From positions 1-64,000 of the forward strand of contig CAWFHL010000007.1 in NCBI GenBank assembly GCA_963815645.1: a DNA stretch of 64,000 nt, written 5' to 3'. This document shows, piece by piece, positions 1-11,040 of the stretch. The translations under genes and the position numbers were made by a program. This stretch comes from JBBRHQ01 sp963815645 (GTDB taxonomy: Bacteria > Actinomycetota > Thermoleophilia > Solirubrobacterales > 70-9). The notes beneath the pieces were generated by a model. It was given only the letters and a program-made list of their open reading frames with translations, had not been told where the DNA came from and did no database searches. Every line of letters begins with the position of its first letter. Position 1 is the stretch's first letter.

Positions 1-1682
1 GGTCGGCTACTCGATCCGCTGCGCCCTCGCCGACGGCGCGTTCCCGGCCCCGGCGCCGCCCCTCGGGCAGACCTCCGCCCCGGCGGGGGGCGAGGAGTGC
101 GACGTCGTGATCGTCGGCTCGGGAGCCGGCGGGGCCGCGGCGGCCGCGAGCCTGGCCGAGGCCGGGCTCGAGGTGGTCGTGCTCGAGGCCGGCGGCCACT
201 ACGACCGCGACACCTATCCCGCCGACCCGCTCGAGGCGATCGCCAGCCTCTACCGCGAGGCGGGCCTGACCGTCGCCGAGGGGCGCCCGCCGGTGCCGAT
301 CCCGGTCGGGCGGGCGGTCGGCGGTACCACGGTGATCAACTCGGGGACCTGCTTCCGCGCCCCCGATCCGGTGCTCGAGCGCTGGCGGCGCGAGTTCGGG
401 GTCGAGTGGGCCGCGCAGCCTCGACCGCCGAGTACTCCGAGGCGGAGGAGTTCCTGCGGGTAACGCCGCTCGACCCCGAGCGGATGGGCCGAAACGGCCA
501 GCTGGCGATGGAGGGCGCCGCCGCGATCGGCGCCAGCGGGGCGCCGATCTCGCGCAACGCCGGCAGCTGCGTGCAGTGCAGCTCCTGCCCGTTCGGCTGC
601 GCGATCGACGCCAAGCGCGGGATGCACGTCTCCTATCTGCCGCGGGCGGTCGCGGCCGGGGCGCGGCTGCGGGCCGAACGTCGAGGTCACCCGGGTCGCG
701 ATCGAGGAGGGGCGCGCCACCGGCGTCGAGTGCCTGGCGGGGGCGCCGGGCGAGGGCAACGGCTCGCGGCGCCGCTACACGGTGCGGGCGCGCGCGGTGG
801 TGGCGGCCGCCGGCGGCCCTGGGGACCCCGGAGCTGCTGCTGCGCTCCGGGCTCGGCGGGCCCCAGGTCGGCCGAAACCTCCACATCCATCCCGCCTGCT
901 GGGTCGGCGCCTCCTACCCGGAGGAGGTGCGCGGCTGGGAAGGCGTGATGCAGAGCTACTACATCGATCAGTGGGAGCCCCAGTCGATCCTGCTCGAGGC
1001 GACCTTCACCCCGCTGCCCTTCGGCGGCGCCTGGCTGCCGGGCACCGGGCGCGAGCACCAGCGGGCGATGCTCGGCTTCGCCCAGGATCGGCTCGATCGG
1101 CGTCCACCTCTCCGACCGCTCCAGCGGCCGGGTCGGGCTCGCCGGCGACGGCTCGCTGAGGACGACCTACGCGCTGAGCAGCGAGGACGCCGAGAGGCTG
1201 ATCTTCGGCATCGCCCGGGCGGCGGAGGTCCACTTCGCCGCCGGGGCGACGCGAGGTCTATCCGAACATCGGCCGCGCCGCCGTGCTGCGGCCCGGCGAT
1301 CTGCGCCGCCTTCGAGGCGGGCCGCTTCCGGCCCGCCGAGCTGCGCCTGGAGGCATTCCACCCGATGGGGACGGCGCGGATCGCCGCCGACCCTGGCGAG
1401 GGAGTCTGCGACGCCGACGGCCGCGTCCACGGCGTCGAGGGCCTGCACGTCGCCGACGCCAGCCTCTTCCCGACCTCGGTCGGCGTCAACCCGATGATGA
1501 CCGTGATCGCCTTCTCCAAGCGGGTGGCCGCGGCCGTGGCGACTCGGCTGGACCGCGCGCCCGGCCCCGTCGCCAGCTCAGCCGTCCGGGCGGCCGCCGG
1601 GGCTGCCTCAGGCCGCCTTCGTCGTCCATCGCCGACAGCGAGCCCGCGAAGGCGATCCAGCGACGCCGCCAGGGCCAGGTAG
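1..1682 (+). CDS. GMC-family FAD oxidoreductase, 5'-partial, several frameshifts
   Basis: Flavin-dependent dehydrogenase/oxidase of the glucose-methanol-choline family. The frame is open from the window edge. The FAD-binding dinucleotide motif (VIVGSGAGGAAAAASLAEAG) is at about 107-165 and the second flavin signature GRAVGGTTVINSG at about 308-345. A Cys-rich stretch (CVQCSSCPFGC) is at about 570-602. The C-terminal GMC signature (EAFHPMGTARI, then VADASLFPTSVGVNPMMTVIAFSKR) is at about 1350-1522. The reading frame changes near 420, 680, 815, 1090 and 1250, so at least five indels are needed to restore one protein. An extra G in a GGCGGCC context near 815 looks like a sequencing error. The substrate cannot be told. 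The stop is uncertain: the last open frame reaches 1682, beyond where GMC proteins normally end. Confidence 0.8.
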
Positions 1683-1995
1683 AGGCCGGACTCCCGCCCA
1701 CCGCCGATCGGAGTCGAGCAAGCGGAAGACGACGATCGCGATCGCGATCGTCGAGGCGATCACGGTCACCGTCGCCGCCACCACCGGAACGTCGGTCTTC
1801 TCCTGCGCCGGCCGAGAGCAGCGGCAGTGCGATCGCCGCCAGCGCCGCCGCGGCGACGAAGAGGTCGGCCACGCGCCAGCGAGTCGAAGCCGCTGCGCGC
1901 CGGGCTCGAACCAGGGCAGAAGCAGCGAGACCAGCAGGACGAGCCCGCCCAGACCCGGCGACAATCTCCCCCGTGCGGATCCGGCCGACGCTCAC
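1608..1995 (-). CDS. small multi-pass membrane protein, frameshifted paralog of the next gene
   Basis: Predicted membrane protein beginning GTG (VSVGRIRTGEIVAG). It has hydrophobic stretches LGGLVLLVSLLLPWFEPG and VVAATVTVIASTIAIAIVVFRLLDSD, separated by a low-quality region. Order of elements (an RxxTGE start, a first TM ending in PWF, a later TM ending in FRLLD) matches the upstream gene at 2055-2670, which has LDRLGTGE, FLEWF and LILYRIID, so the two are tandem paralogs. Frame changes occur near 1965, 1840 and 1690; the end is uncertain and may lie closer to 1490. Function unknown. Confidence 0.6.
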
Positions 1996-2054
1996 GTATC
2001 GCGCCCTGTGCCGCGCCCGGGCCCACGGCGGGCCCGGGCGCCGTCGATCCGCCC

Positions 2055-2670
2055 CTACTCGGGCCCCGCCGGTCGGAGGCGGTGGGGCGCGGAGGCGTCT
2101 CGGAGCGGCGCTGCCGGCGGGGGTGGCGGCGGAGGCGGAGGGGGCGGCGGAGGGCCGCGGCCTGGCCGCCGCGCCGTCGCCGCCGCTGCCCGAGAACTGG
2201 TCGGCTGCGTCGGCGAAGGTGACGTCGGCCTCCTGCATGCCGCGGTAGCCGCCGTAGGCGATGCCCCCCGCGGCGATCAGCGAGAGGAAGATGCCGATCG
2301 ATCGGGGAGACGTCCACCGAGCCGTCGACGAAGGGAGCGCCTCCGGGAGTGTCGATGATCCGGTAGAGGATCAGCAGGACGCTGATCGCCCCGAGCACGG
2401 TGGTGGCGGTGCTGCCGTGCAGCGGCGCATTGAGGTCGGTGTCGCTCGCCTCGATCAGCGCGTGGCCGATCGCCACGACGATCGTGATCAGCAGGAAGAT
2501 CGGGATCCAGTCGAGGGCGTCCCAGGCGTTGCTCGCCGCCCAGGCTGCCGCTGGAGAAGCCTCCGCCCGACACCGGAAACGCTGAACCACTCCAAGAACA
2601 TGAAGATGAAGAGCAGGATTCCCGAAACGGCGGCGATCTTCTCGCCCGTTCCAAGCCGATCTAGGTCCAT
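2055..2670 (-). CDS. membrane protein with four predicted TM segments and Pro-rich tail, frameshifted
   Basis: Starts ATG at 2670 behind a GGAGTG-type ribosome site (MDLDRLGTGEKIAAVSGI). Hydrophobic segments in order: GILLFIFMFLEWF, IPIFLLITIVVAIGHALIEA, TTVLGAISVLLILYRIID, and a fourth, IGIFLSLIAAGGIAYGGYRG. The tail MQEADVTFADAADQFSG is followed by a proline run and a stop near 2055. At least three indels (about 2575, 2310, 2160) are needed to join the frames. Small four-helix proteins of this layout are common in Solirubrobacterales and uncharacterised. It lies just downstream of folD, on the same strand. Confidence 0.7.
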
Positions 2671-2786
2671 CTGACACTCCTCCTTGGGGCTGGGGGTGTG
2701 GCGCCAGGGTACACCGCTCCGACGGCGGAAAAGCCGCCTCCCGATCGTCCGTCCAGGCCGCGCTGCGAGAGCGGTTTCGGAGCGCT

Positions 2787-3653
2787 TCAGGCGCCGGCCG
2801 CGCGCCGCTGTCGCCGCCTTCAGGGTGTTGACCATCAGCATCGCGATCGTCATCGGGCCGACCCCGCCCGGGACCGGCGTCAGAGCGCCGGCGACGCCGC
2901 TGCACGCGCGTCGAAGTCGACGTCCCCCTTCAGCCCCTCCTCGGTGCGGTTCATGCCGACGTCGATCACGACGGCGCCGGGCTTGACCGCCGGCGGCGCC
3001 GATCAGCTCCGGGCACGCCGACCGCGGCGACCAGGACGTCGGCGCGGGCGCAGGTGCCGTCGAGGTCGCGGGTGCGGGAGTGGCAGGTGGTCACGGTCGC
3101 GTTGCGGCCGAGCAGCAGGCTGCGCCAGGGGGCGGCCGACCAGGCTCGAGCGGCCGACGACGACGGCCTCGGCCCCCTCCAGCTCGACCCCGGCGTGATC
3201 GAGCAGCTCGATCACGCCCGCGGGCGTGCAGGGGACGAGGCCCGGGGCGCCGCTCGCCAGCAGGCCGGCGCTGGTCGGGGTGAGGCCGTCGACGTCCTTG
3301 CCCGGGTCGATCGCGGCGACGACCGCGGCCGGGTCGATCTGCTCGGGCAGCGGCAGCTGGACGAGGATCCCGTCGACGTCCTCGTCCGCTCCCAGCCGCC
3401 GCGACCAGGTCGATCAGCTCGGCCTCGGCGATCTCGGCCCGGCAGCTCGTGGTGGAGCGAGCGCATCCCCGCCTCCTCGCATGCCCGGTGCTTGTTGGCG
3501 ACGTAGATCTGGGACGCCGGGTCCTCGCCGACCAGCACCGTCGCCAGGGCCGGGGTGCGGCCGCTGGCCTCGGCGAAGGAGGCGACCTCGCGGCCGCACC
3601 CGCTCGCGGACCTCGGCCGCGACCGCCTTGCCGTCGATCACCCGGGCCGCCAT
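2787..3653 (-). CDS. folD: bifunctional methylenetetrahydrofolate dehydrogenase/cyclohydrolase, frameshifted
   Basis: Interconverts 5,10-methylene-, methenyl- and 10-formyl-tetrahydrofolate in the cytosol. Recognisable pieces in order: N-terminus MAARVIDGKAVAAEVRERV; LVGEDPASQIYVANKHRACEEAGM, the substrate domain with the YVxxK catalytic lysine; EGAEAVVVGRSSLVGRPLAQ, the NAD(P)-binding motif; and the C-terminal GVGPMTIAMLMVNTLKAA signature. Frames change about five times. The stop is inferred at 2787 from an A-A-G-A-stop reading. Its ATG overlaps the TGA of the upstream helicase by one base (TGATG), so the two are translationally coupled. Confidence 0.85.
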
Positions 3654-5916
3654 CAGCGCCTGCGGATCGGCGCGTAGTCGGCCATCAGCTTGCGCTCGGA
3701 GCCGTCGCCGGCGAAGCGGACGACGATCACCCCGCCGGGCTCGACCGCGGTGACCACTCCCTCGCCGAAGCTGGCGTGGACGACGTCGTCGCCGGTCTCG
3801 AGCTCGAGCGCCGGGCCCGGCTGCGCCGGGGCCGCGGCCCCGGCACGCTCCCCCGGCTCCAGCCGGTGACGCCGGCGCCGGGGGCGCTCGAGTGGCGCTC
3901 GGTCAGCTCCGCCGGAAGCTCGTCGATGAAGCGGGAGGGGATGTTGCGCTCGGGCCGGCCGCCGAAGATGCGGCGCTCCCGCGCCCAGGTCATGTAGAGG
4001 CGGCGCCGGGCCCGGGTGAGGCCGACGTAGCAGAGGCGGCGCTCCTCCTCCTCTCCCCCCTCCTCCAGCGCCCGCATGTGGGGGAAGACGCCCTCCTCGC
4101 AGCCGACGATGAAGACGGTGTCGTACTCGAGCCCCTTGGCGTTGTGGAGGGTCATCAGGGTGATCAGCGACTCCTCGGCGCGGATGCGTCCTGGTCGGTG
4201 TAGAGGGAGATCTGCTGGAGGAACTCCTCCAGCGGCGCTGACCTCGCCGGCGCCCTCGAGCTCGCGGTTGGCGTCGAACTCGGCGGCGACCCCGATCAGC
4301 TCGCCGAGGTTCTCGACCCGGCCCTCCGCCTCGATCGTGCGCTCGGCCTCCAGCGCCTCGAGGTAGCCGGTCTCGCGAAGGGTCGCCTCGAGCAGCGTCG
4401 CCACCGGGCCGCCGGCGCGCTGCCGCAGCCCCTCGATCGTCTCGTGGAACCGGCTCACGGCCTTGACCGCTGCGGCACCGAGACCCGGCACCCGGTCGGG
4501 CTCCGCGGCCACCTCCCAGATCGGCAGGCCGGTGGTGTTCGCGTGCGAGGCGAGCCGCGCCTGGCTGGTGGCTGCCGATTCCGCGCCGCGGCGAGTTGAC
4601 GATGCGCGGCGAAGGAGATCGCGTCAGAGGGGTTGGCGAGCAGGCTCAGGTAGGCGATCGCGTCCTTGATCTCGGCCCGCTCGTAGAACTTGGTGCCGCC
4701 GATCACCTGGTAGGGAAGCTCGAAGCGAACCAGAGTGTCCTCGAGCACCCGGCTCATCGCGTTGGTGCGGTAGAAGACCGCGACGTCGTCGCGCCGCACC
4801 CCCTCCTCGCTCTCCAGCCGCTCGATCTCGCCGGCCACCCAGCGCGCCTCCTCGTGCTCGTCGCCCAGCTCGGCGAGCTGCACCGGCTCGCCTCCCTCGA
4901 TCTCGGTCCAGAGCGTCTTCGGCCGGTTGGAGCGGTTGCGCTCGATCAGCGCGTTGGCGGCGCCGAGGATCGTCTGGGTCGAGCGGTAGTTCTGCTCGAG
5001 CTTGACCACCTCGGCGGCGGGGAAGTCGCTCTCGAAGTCGAGGATGTTGCGGATGTCGGCGGCCCGGAAGCTGTAGATCGACTGGAAGTCGTCGCCGACG
5101 ACCATCAGGTTCCGCTGCTCGAGCCCGCGAGCAGCTGCAGCAGCCGGTACTGGGCGTGGTTGGTGTCCTGGTACTCGTCGACGAGGACGTGGCGGAAGGC
5201 TCCGCGCCAGCGCTCGCGGGCGGCCTCGAACAGCTCGAGCACGTTTACGGTGCGGACCAGCAGGTCGTCGAAGTCCATCGCGTTGGCCTCCAGCATCCGC
5301 TTCTCGTAGAGCGCGTAGACCTCGGCCGCGGTCTCCTCGAACACCGAGCCCTGGGCCTCGGCGAAGCTCGCCGCGTCCGACCAGCCGGTTCTTGGCGCCC
5401 GAGACCTGCGCGCGGATCGCCCGCGGCGGGAAGCGCTTCGGGTCGATCTCGAGCTCGGCCATGCAGCGCTTGATCATCCGCAGCGAGTCGGCCTCGTCGT
5501 AGATCGTGAAGGCGCGCGAGTAGCCGAGCCGCTCGGCATCGGCGCGCAGCATCCTCGCGCAGGCGGAGTGGAAGGTCGTCACCCACATCGCGCGCACCGC
5601 CCGCCCGACCAGGCCCTCGACCCGCTCGCGCATCTCGCGTCGCCGCCTTGTTGGTGAAGGTGATCGCGAGGATCTCCCCGGGGCGGGCCCGGCCGGTGGC
5701 GAGCAGGTAGGCGATCCGGTGGGTCAGCACCCGGGTCTTGCCCGAGCCGGCGCCTGCGAGGACCAGCAGCGGTCCCTCGCCGTGCTCGACCGCCTCGCGC
5801 TGGGGCCCGTTGAGCTCGGCGAGCAGGCGCTCGACCCGGTCCGCGCCCGCCGCCGTCGGCGCCCCGCCGGCCTCGACGGGCTCCTCGGCGGCGTCGGGCT
5901 CGGTGATCGCTCTCAC
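3653..5916 (-). CDS. pcrA: ATP-dependent DNA helicase PcrA/UvrD (superfamily 1), frameshifted
   Basis: 3'-5' DNA helicase of repair and replication. Starts GTG at 5916. Motifs in order: Q-motif LNGPQREAVEH; Walker A AGAGSGKTRVLTHR (about residue 55); motif Ib TTFHSACARMLR; Walker B VLVDEYQDTNHAQY; motif III VVGDDFQSIYSFRAA; motif IV QNYRST; motif V TLHNAKGLEYDTVFIVGCEEGVFPH; and motif VI EERRLCYVGLTRARRRLYM. The C-terminus HASFGEGVVTAVEPGG then VRFAGDGSERKLMADYAPIRRR is the usual actinobacterial PcrA tail. Frame breaks lie near 5645, 5385, 5130, 4590, 4190 and 3800, probably all sequencing indels because every domain is present. Confidence 0.92.
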
Positions 5917-5959
5917 CCAGCCCAGGATATCCCCGCCCCCGGCGGCTGAGGCAGGGCTC

Positions 5960-6694
5960 CTAGCCGCCGGCGGAGGAGCGCCCGCGCTTCGGCCGCAGCT
6001 CGCGGACCGAGGGGTCCGGCTGCTCGCCGCCCTCGACCTCGGCCAGGCGCCGCTCGAGCCCGGCGATCTGCTCGGAGAGCGCCTTGATCGCCTCGGCGAC
6101 GGGGTCGGGGAGGTGGATCCAGTCGGCGTCGGGACCCTCGACCGGGCGGCCCTCGACCCGCACCGGATGGCCCGGGTTGCCGACCACCGTGGAGGCCGGC
6201 GGGACGTCCTCGACGACGACCGTGTTGGCGCCGACCTTGGCCCCCTCGCCGACCTTGATCGGGCCGAGCAGCTTGGCGCCGGAGCCGATCGTGACGTTGT
6301 CGGCGAGGGTCGGATGCCGCTTGCCCCGCTGAAAGCCGGTGCCGCCCAGCGTCACGCCCTGGTAGAGGGTGACCCGCTCGCCGACCTCCGCGGTCTCGCC
6401 GATCACCACGCCGGAGCCGTGGTCGATGAAGAAGTCGCCGCCGATCCGCGCCCCGGGGTGGATCTCGACCCCGGTGACGGAGCGGCTCATATAGGCGATC
6501 GCCATCGGCGCCAGGGGGACGCTTGCCTGGTGCAGGACGTGGGCGATGCGGTGGGCGAGGATCGCCTGCACGCCGGCCCAGCCGGCGAGGATCTCGACCG
6601 AGGAGGCGCCGCGGGCCGCGGGATCGCGGTCCCGCGCGGCGGCGACGTCGGAGCGGATCTCCCCGATCACCCTGCTGAGTGTGCCCAGGCCCAA
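5960..6694 (-). CDS. cysE: serine O-acetyltransferase
   Basis: Acetylates L-serine with acetyl-CoA, the first step of cysteine synthesis. The 244-residue frame is intact. The left-handed beta-helix of hexapeptide repeats spans about residues 75-175 (IHPGARIGGDFFIDHGSG, VVIGETAEVGERVTLYQGV, TLGGTG, HPTLADNVTIGSGAKLLG). The catalytic His is in FIDHGSG. The C-terminus is extended by about 60 Glu/Arg-rich residues compared with short CysE forms. Start is TTG at 6694, seven bases from the cysK stop, so cysK-cysE form one unit; an ATG five bases further upstream would be out of frame. Confidence 0.92.
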   Translation of the reverse strand: MGLGTLSRVIGEIRSDVAAARDRDPAARGASSVEILAGWAGVQAILAHRIAHVLHQASVPLAPMAIAYMSRSVTGVEIHPGARIGGDFFIDHGSGVVIGETAEVGERVTLYQGVTLGGTGFQRGKRHPTLADNVTIGSGAKLLGPIKVGEGAKVGANTVVVEDVPPASTVVGNPGHPVRVEGRPVEGPDADWIHLPDPVAEAIKALSEQIAGLERRLAEVEGGEQPDPSVRELRPKRGRSSAGG

Positions 6695-6700
6695 GCATGC

Positions 6701-7666
<966 letters not shown>

Positions 7667-7755
7667 GGTAGCGGCCGCCAGGCCCGTCGAGTGGACGGAT
7701 CGCGTCCGCCGTCTGGACGGTTTCGTCCACTCGTCCGTGTGCCTCAGCGCCGCCG

Positions 7756-8034
7756 GTGGGCCGCATTACGCTGGCCACCGTGCCCCTGCGGATCGGCACA
7801 ACCATGTCGGGCACCGCCGATGCGATCACCACCTCGCGGGCGGCCGACGCATTCGTCGACTGGCGGGCGACGATCGCGATCGCGATAGCCGTGATCGCCG
7901 CGATCGCAGCGCTCGCCTGGATCGGCGGCGAGCTCCACTACCGCAATTGCCTGGCCAAGGCCGAGCTGGAGAACCCCAACGGCTTCGCCTACGCGGCGCC
8001 CAACCCGGGGGCTCCGGGTCGGTCGGCTACCTGA
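7756..8034 (+). CDS. small single-pass membrane protein, unknown
   Basis: 92 residues as read (possibly starting at 7804, MSGTADAITTS). One strong TM helix is seen (WRATIAIAIAVIAAIAALAWIGG), followed by ELHYRNCLAKAELENPNGF. No family recognised. It is divergent from cysK, so the interval 7667-7755 should hold two promoters. The last residues may be shifted by an indel near 8015 (an alternative frame reads SVGYLTPDQ). Confidence 0.5.
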   Translation: MGRITLATVPLRIGTTMSGTADAITTSRAADAFVDWRATIAIAIAVIAAIAALAWIGGELHYRNCLAKAELENPNGFAYAAPNPGAPGRSAT

Positions 8035-8120
8035 CGCCCGACCAGGCTCGAGGACAGGGCCGCGGCCGCGGACGCTGCACCCGGGTCCCCTGGTAGGGCG
8101 GCGTTCGCCGGCTGTCCGCT

Positions 8121-8815
8121 CTAGCGCATCCGACGCGCCGAGATCAGCGCCGCATAGGCATAGACCGGAAACGTGTTGCCCGGCTCGATCGAGGGTTGCC
8201 GGCGAGTCGATGCGGCCCCGCACCCGCCGGCCCGACGCCGCGGAAGCGCAGCCGCATCCGTCCGGTGAGGATCTGGATGGGAGCGCCGAGCACCGATGTG
8301 TGCCAATCGAACAGCTCCGACGGTCAGCGCGTGGGCGATGCTTCGCCTCACGGTCGACACCGACCTGTTGCCCCGGACCCGGGTCGGGGCGAAGTCGAGC
8401 GCCGCGCGGGCCGGGTGGACGTACTGGGTGTGGCGAAAGGCGCGGGTGTTGGTGGCGAACTGCAGCAGGCCCGCCTTCGAGACCACCGCGGGGTGCCCGG
8501 CGAAGAGCCCGATCGAGCGTCTCCTGCGCCCGCCCCGGGGATGCGGATCGACGAACAGCCGCCCGCGCCGGCGGAAGTTCTCGACCGGGAGGTACCCGCC
8601 AGCGATCCCGTTGAAGGCGTAGGTCGTCCCGCTGACCTCGACCCTGTAGACGGCGGGTCCCCTGGGAACCCGCGCCTGGGCGCTGGCTGCCGCCAGCAGG
8701 AGCGAAACGGGCTAATGACGACCGCCGCCACCACCAGCGAGCGCCGCGCGCGGGCCCTGAACCGGCCGCGCCATCGCGTGAATCGGCGATCTGGAAATCC
8801 CACGGCAAGCTCCAC
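8121..8815 (-). CDS. secreted or membrane-anchored protein, unknown, frameshifted
   Basis: Begins GTG with an Arg-rich N-region and hydrophobic segment (RARARRSLVVAAVVISP), suggesting a signal anchor. Coherent protein pieces in successive frames: VYRVEVSGTTYAFNGIAGGYLP, FRRRGRLFVDPHPRG, then IGLFAGHPAVVSKAGLLQFATNTRAFRH and PARAALDFAPTRVRGNRSVS, then EPGNTFPVYAYAALISARRMR at the stop. Breaks near 8700, 8500 and 8290. No known domain recognised. Confidence 0.45.
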
Positions 8816-8861
8816 GCACCGATAAACGCCGGCGCGCGCAGGGGAGATTCCGAGGCCGGGC

Positions 8862-9160
8862 CTAGGGCCCGGCCGGGATGAAGTCGTTGAGCTGCTCGAT
8901 GTCCACGCCCTGGGGGTAGAAGCCCCCCAGGCCCGTCTGGTGGAGGGCGTCGCTGACCGCGTCGATACCGAGCCGGACCGCCCGGGCCTCGCTGTCGGTG
9001 TCCAGCGAGAGGCTGACACCGCGAGGTGAGCGGCGTCCCAGGTGACCCGGGGCGCGAGGTCCGCGTGGCGCTGCTCGAGGAAGCGCATCAACGACTCCCA
9101 CTCTTCGGGCATCTCCAACTCCAGGCCCGGGATGCTGATGTGGAGTCGGTATTCGCGCAC
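8862..9160 (-). CDS. small cytosolic protein, unknown, one frameshift
   Basis: About 98 residues: GTG start (VREYRLHISIPGLELEMPEEW), ESLMRFLEQRHADLAPRVTWDAA, then after one indel near 9025 SLSLDTDSEARAVRLGIDAVSDALHQTGL and VDIEQLNDFIPAGP. The beta-strand/helix pattern suggests a ferredoxin-like small fold (inference). Divergent from the SnoaL-like gene at 9277. Confidence 0.5.
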
Positions 9161-9276
9161 TGGGGCGAGACAGCTTGCCAAGAATTGCCCGCCGGGTCTG
9201 CGGAACCGGGCCGGGTGCGAGGCATCCTGCATTCGCCCCCCATCTCGGGTGGCGGGATACTGGCCCGGACAGGAAG

Positions 9277-9858
9277 ATGCCTGCAGAGAGTGAGATGACG
9301 TTGCGCGGGGTGCGGATCGCCCTGCGATCCCCTGGGGAGCCGTCGAGCCGGCGCACGGCCGACGAGCGCCTGCGCCTTCTCGCGCCCGCCCTCTCCCAGC
9401 GCTTCAGCGACGCGGTCCTGCGGCTCCCGCCACGATCGCGGTTACGTCAGGGGTTGCTCGCCCGCGCAATAGTCCGGGCATACGCGGCGGCCAACCGCCG
9501 CGATTTCGAGCTCATCCTCACCGGCAACGATCCAGCGGATTACGAATACCACCCCAGCGCCGACCTGTTGCCGCCCGACTTCGACTCCGTCTATCGCGGC
9601 CATCAGGGCTACCTCGAGTTCTGGCGACGCTGGCTGGATGCATTCGAGGACATCCGCTGGGACCCCGAGGAAATCCTCGACTTCGGCGAAAAGGCCCTGG
9701 TCACGACCCGGCAGAGCGGGCACGGGTCGGGGAGCGGTGTCGCCGTCAGCCTCCCGGTCTATCAGCTGTTCACGTTCAGGCGGGGGATGGTGATCCGCCA
9801 GGAGGACTTCGTGGATCGCTCCGCGGCCCTCGAGGCCGTAGGGATCGGGCGGATCTAG
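9277..9858 (+). CDS. SnoaL-like/NTF2-fold protein, divergent member
   Basis: A polyketide-cyclase-like NTF2 fold: helix YAAANRRDFELILTGND, then EYHPSADLLPPDFDSVYRGHQG, LEFWRRWLDAFEDIRWDPEEILDFGEKALV, YQLFTFRRGMVIRQEDFVDRSAALEAVGI. The ending resembles the EALEAAGL ending of the island copies, but the N-terminus lacks MSQENVE and carries about 55 extra residues. Start could be 9277 or 9295 (better placed behind GAGAGTGAG). Catalytic role unknown; many such proteins bind small hydrophobic ligands. Confidence 0.65.
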   Translation: MPAESEMTLRGVRIALRSPGEPSSRRTADERLRLLAPALSQRFSDAVLRLPPRSRLRQGLLARAIVRAYAAANRRDFELILTGNDPADYEYHPSADLLPPDFDSVYRGHQGYLEFWRRWLDAFEDIRWDPEEILDFGEKALVTTRQSGHGSGSGVAVSLPVYQLFTFRRGMVIRQEDFVDRSAALEAVGIGRI

Positions 9859-9952
9859 TCCGCGCAAATTGCGAAATCGCAAGCCTGCCCGGCGCCGCGG
9901 AGGGCGTAGGGTCGGCGAGTTCCTGCTCAGGGAAGCCGATCTGGGGGGCCGC

Positions 9953-10315
9953 ATGGTCACGGCATCGACGCTCAAAGCATGGCTCTATCGGAAGATCAGT
10001 GAGATCGCCGCCTGGAATCATGCGCAGGCCCAGGATCCCGACTGTCCCGGCCAGGCCTTCGCCGAGAGCTCGGAGGCCCTGGACAGGCTGGCCGCCTACA
10101 TCCTACGTCTCCCGGACAGCGACGGGCGGCTCAACATGCTGGCGGCGGCCTATCCGCCCCACCGAGCCCTCGACGAGCTCAGCTTCGACCTCGAGGGCCG
10201 CTGCGCCAGCTTCGGCCCGAACGGCTACTCGGGCAACAGCCCCGATCTCTGGCTCAGCGAGTTCATCCAGGCGGAGGTCGAGGATATCCGGCGGCTGTCG
10301 CAGGTGGGTGGCTAG
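9953..10315 (+). CDS. hypothetical protein, helical
   Basis: Intact frame, 120 residues from MVTASTLKAWLYRKISEIAAWNHAQ, ending AEVEDIRRLSQVGG. It is mostly helical and acidic with no TM or signal. An earlier in-frame start (9869) would add an Arg-rich extension and is less likely. Its stop overlaps the end of the next minus-strand gene by four bases. Not recognised. Confidence 0.5.
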   Translation: MVTASTLKAWLYRKISEIAAWNHAQAQDPDCPGQAFAESSEALDRLAAYILRLPDSDGRLNMLAAAYPPHRALDELSFDLEGRCASFGPNGYSGNSPDLWLSEFIQAEVEDIRRLSQVGG

Positions 10316-10542
10316 GCAAGCGCCGGCCGAACCTTGCAGTCATCGGGCAGATAGCGCCTGACCAGGGTCGAGGCCTCGGCGGCGCTCTCGGCTCTCACCT
10401 CCACCGCCACGCGCGGGCTGATGACCTCCGAGCCGGGATTCGGCGTCCAGATGTCGGGTCCGATCACCCTGATCGCGGGCGAGCGGTCCATCGCGCGCAG
10501 CGCCGGCTCGAGGCTCTTGCCCTCGACGATCAGCTCGATCAT
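10312..10542 (-). CDS. 76-aa hypothetical protein, tandem paralog 1
   Basis: MIELIVEGKSLEPALRAMDRSP, then IRVIGPDIWTPNPGSEVISP, VAVEVRAESAAEASTLVRRYLPDD. Its sequence is clearly homologous along its length to the next gene (MIELIIEGKGLAPALREMERSP...AVHSAAEASSVVRHYLPEG). A small beta-alpha-beta fold is likely. Function unknown. The two copies share strand and spacing and probably form one unit with the membrane gene at 10794. Confidence 0.6.
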   Translation of the reverse strand: MIELIVEGKSLEPALRAMDRSPAIRVIGPDIWTPNPGSEVISPRVAVEVRAESAAEASTLVRRYLPDDCKVRPALA

Positions 10543-10572
10543 CGCCGTGCGCGCCCCACCGACCGAACGAGA

Positions 10573-10797
10573 TCACGAGTCCTTCAGGCAGGGCTTCACG
10601 CGGGCGCCCTCCGGCAGGTAGTGCCGTACGACACTCGACGCCTCCGCCGCGCTGTGGACCGCGATGCGGATTCCCGTGACGCGCGCCTCCGAGCGCCGGT
10701 TCGAGATGTGGGGGCCCAGAACCTCGATGTAGGGCGAGCGCTCCATCTCCCGCAGCGCCGGGGCGAGGCCCTTGCCCTCGATGATCAGCTCGATCAT
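10573..10797 (-). CDS. 74-aa hypothetical protein, tandem paralog 2
   Basis: Paralog of the preceding entry. The start is placed at 10797 to match the MIELI start of its sister; an upstream ATG at 10809 would add MAAR. That start overlaps the stop of the upstream membrane gene by ATGA, so translation is probably coupled. Ends in VKPCLKDS. No known domain. Confidence 0.6.
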   Translation of the reverse strand: MIELIIEGKGLAPALREMERSPYIEVLGPHISNRRSEARVTGIRIAVHSAAEASSVVRHYLPEGARVKPCLKDS

Positions 10798-10997
10798 CCT
10801 CGCCGCCACCCCGGCTCTCGGTGCCTGGTGGCTCGCGACCAGACGATCTCCTGCAGGAGGTTGAATGCCAGGCCGACGACCCCGGCGACGATCAAGGCAA
10901 GGCCCACGGTGACCAGGCTGATGTCCAAGCTGAAGTTGGTCGCATAGCGCAAGATCACCCCTACGACGATCATCAGGATGGCAATGCCCGCGGGCAT
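10794..10997 (-). CDS. two-TM membrane protein, DUF6458-like
   Basis: 67 residues: TM1 GIAILMIVVGVILRYATNF, TM2 ISLVTVGLALIVAGVVGLAFNLLQEI, then a basic tail (RATRHREPGWRRG). The pattern is that of the short actinobacterial DUF6458-type proteins, which have no known function. First gene of a three-gene unit with the two small paralogs downstream; its stop overlaps their first start. Confidence 0.65.
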   Translation of the reverse strand: MPAGIAILMIVVGVILRYATNFSLDISLVTVGLALIVAGVVGLAFNLLQEIVWSRATRHREPGWRRG

Positions 10998-11040
10998 CGC
11001 CTCTACCTACCCTGTGCCCGCCCGGGGAAACGACGGATTC

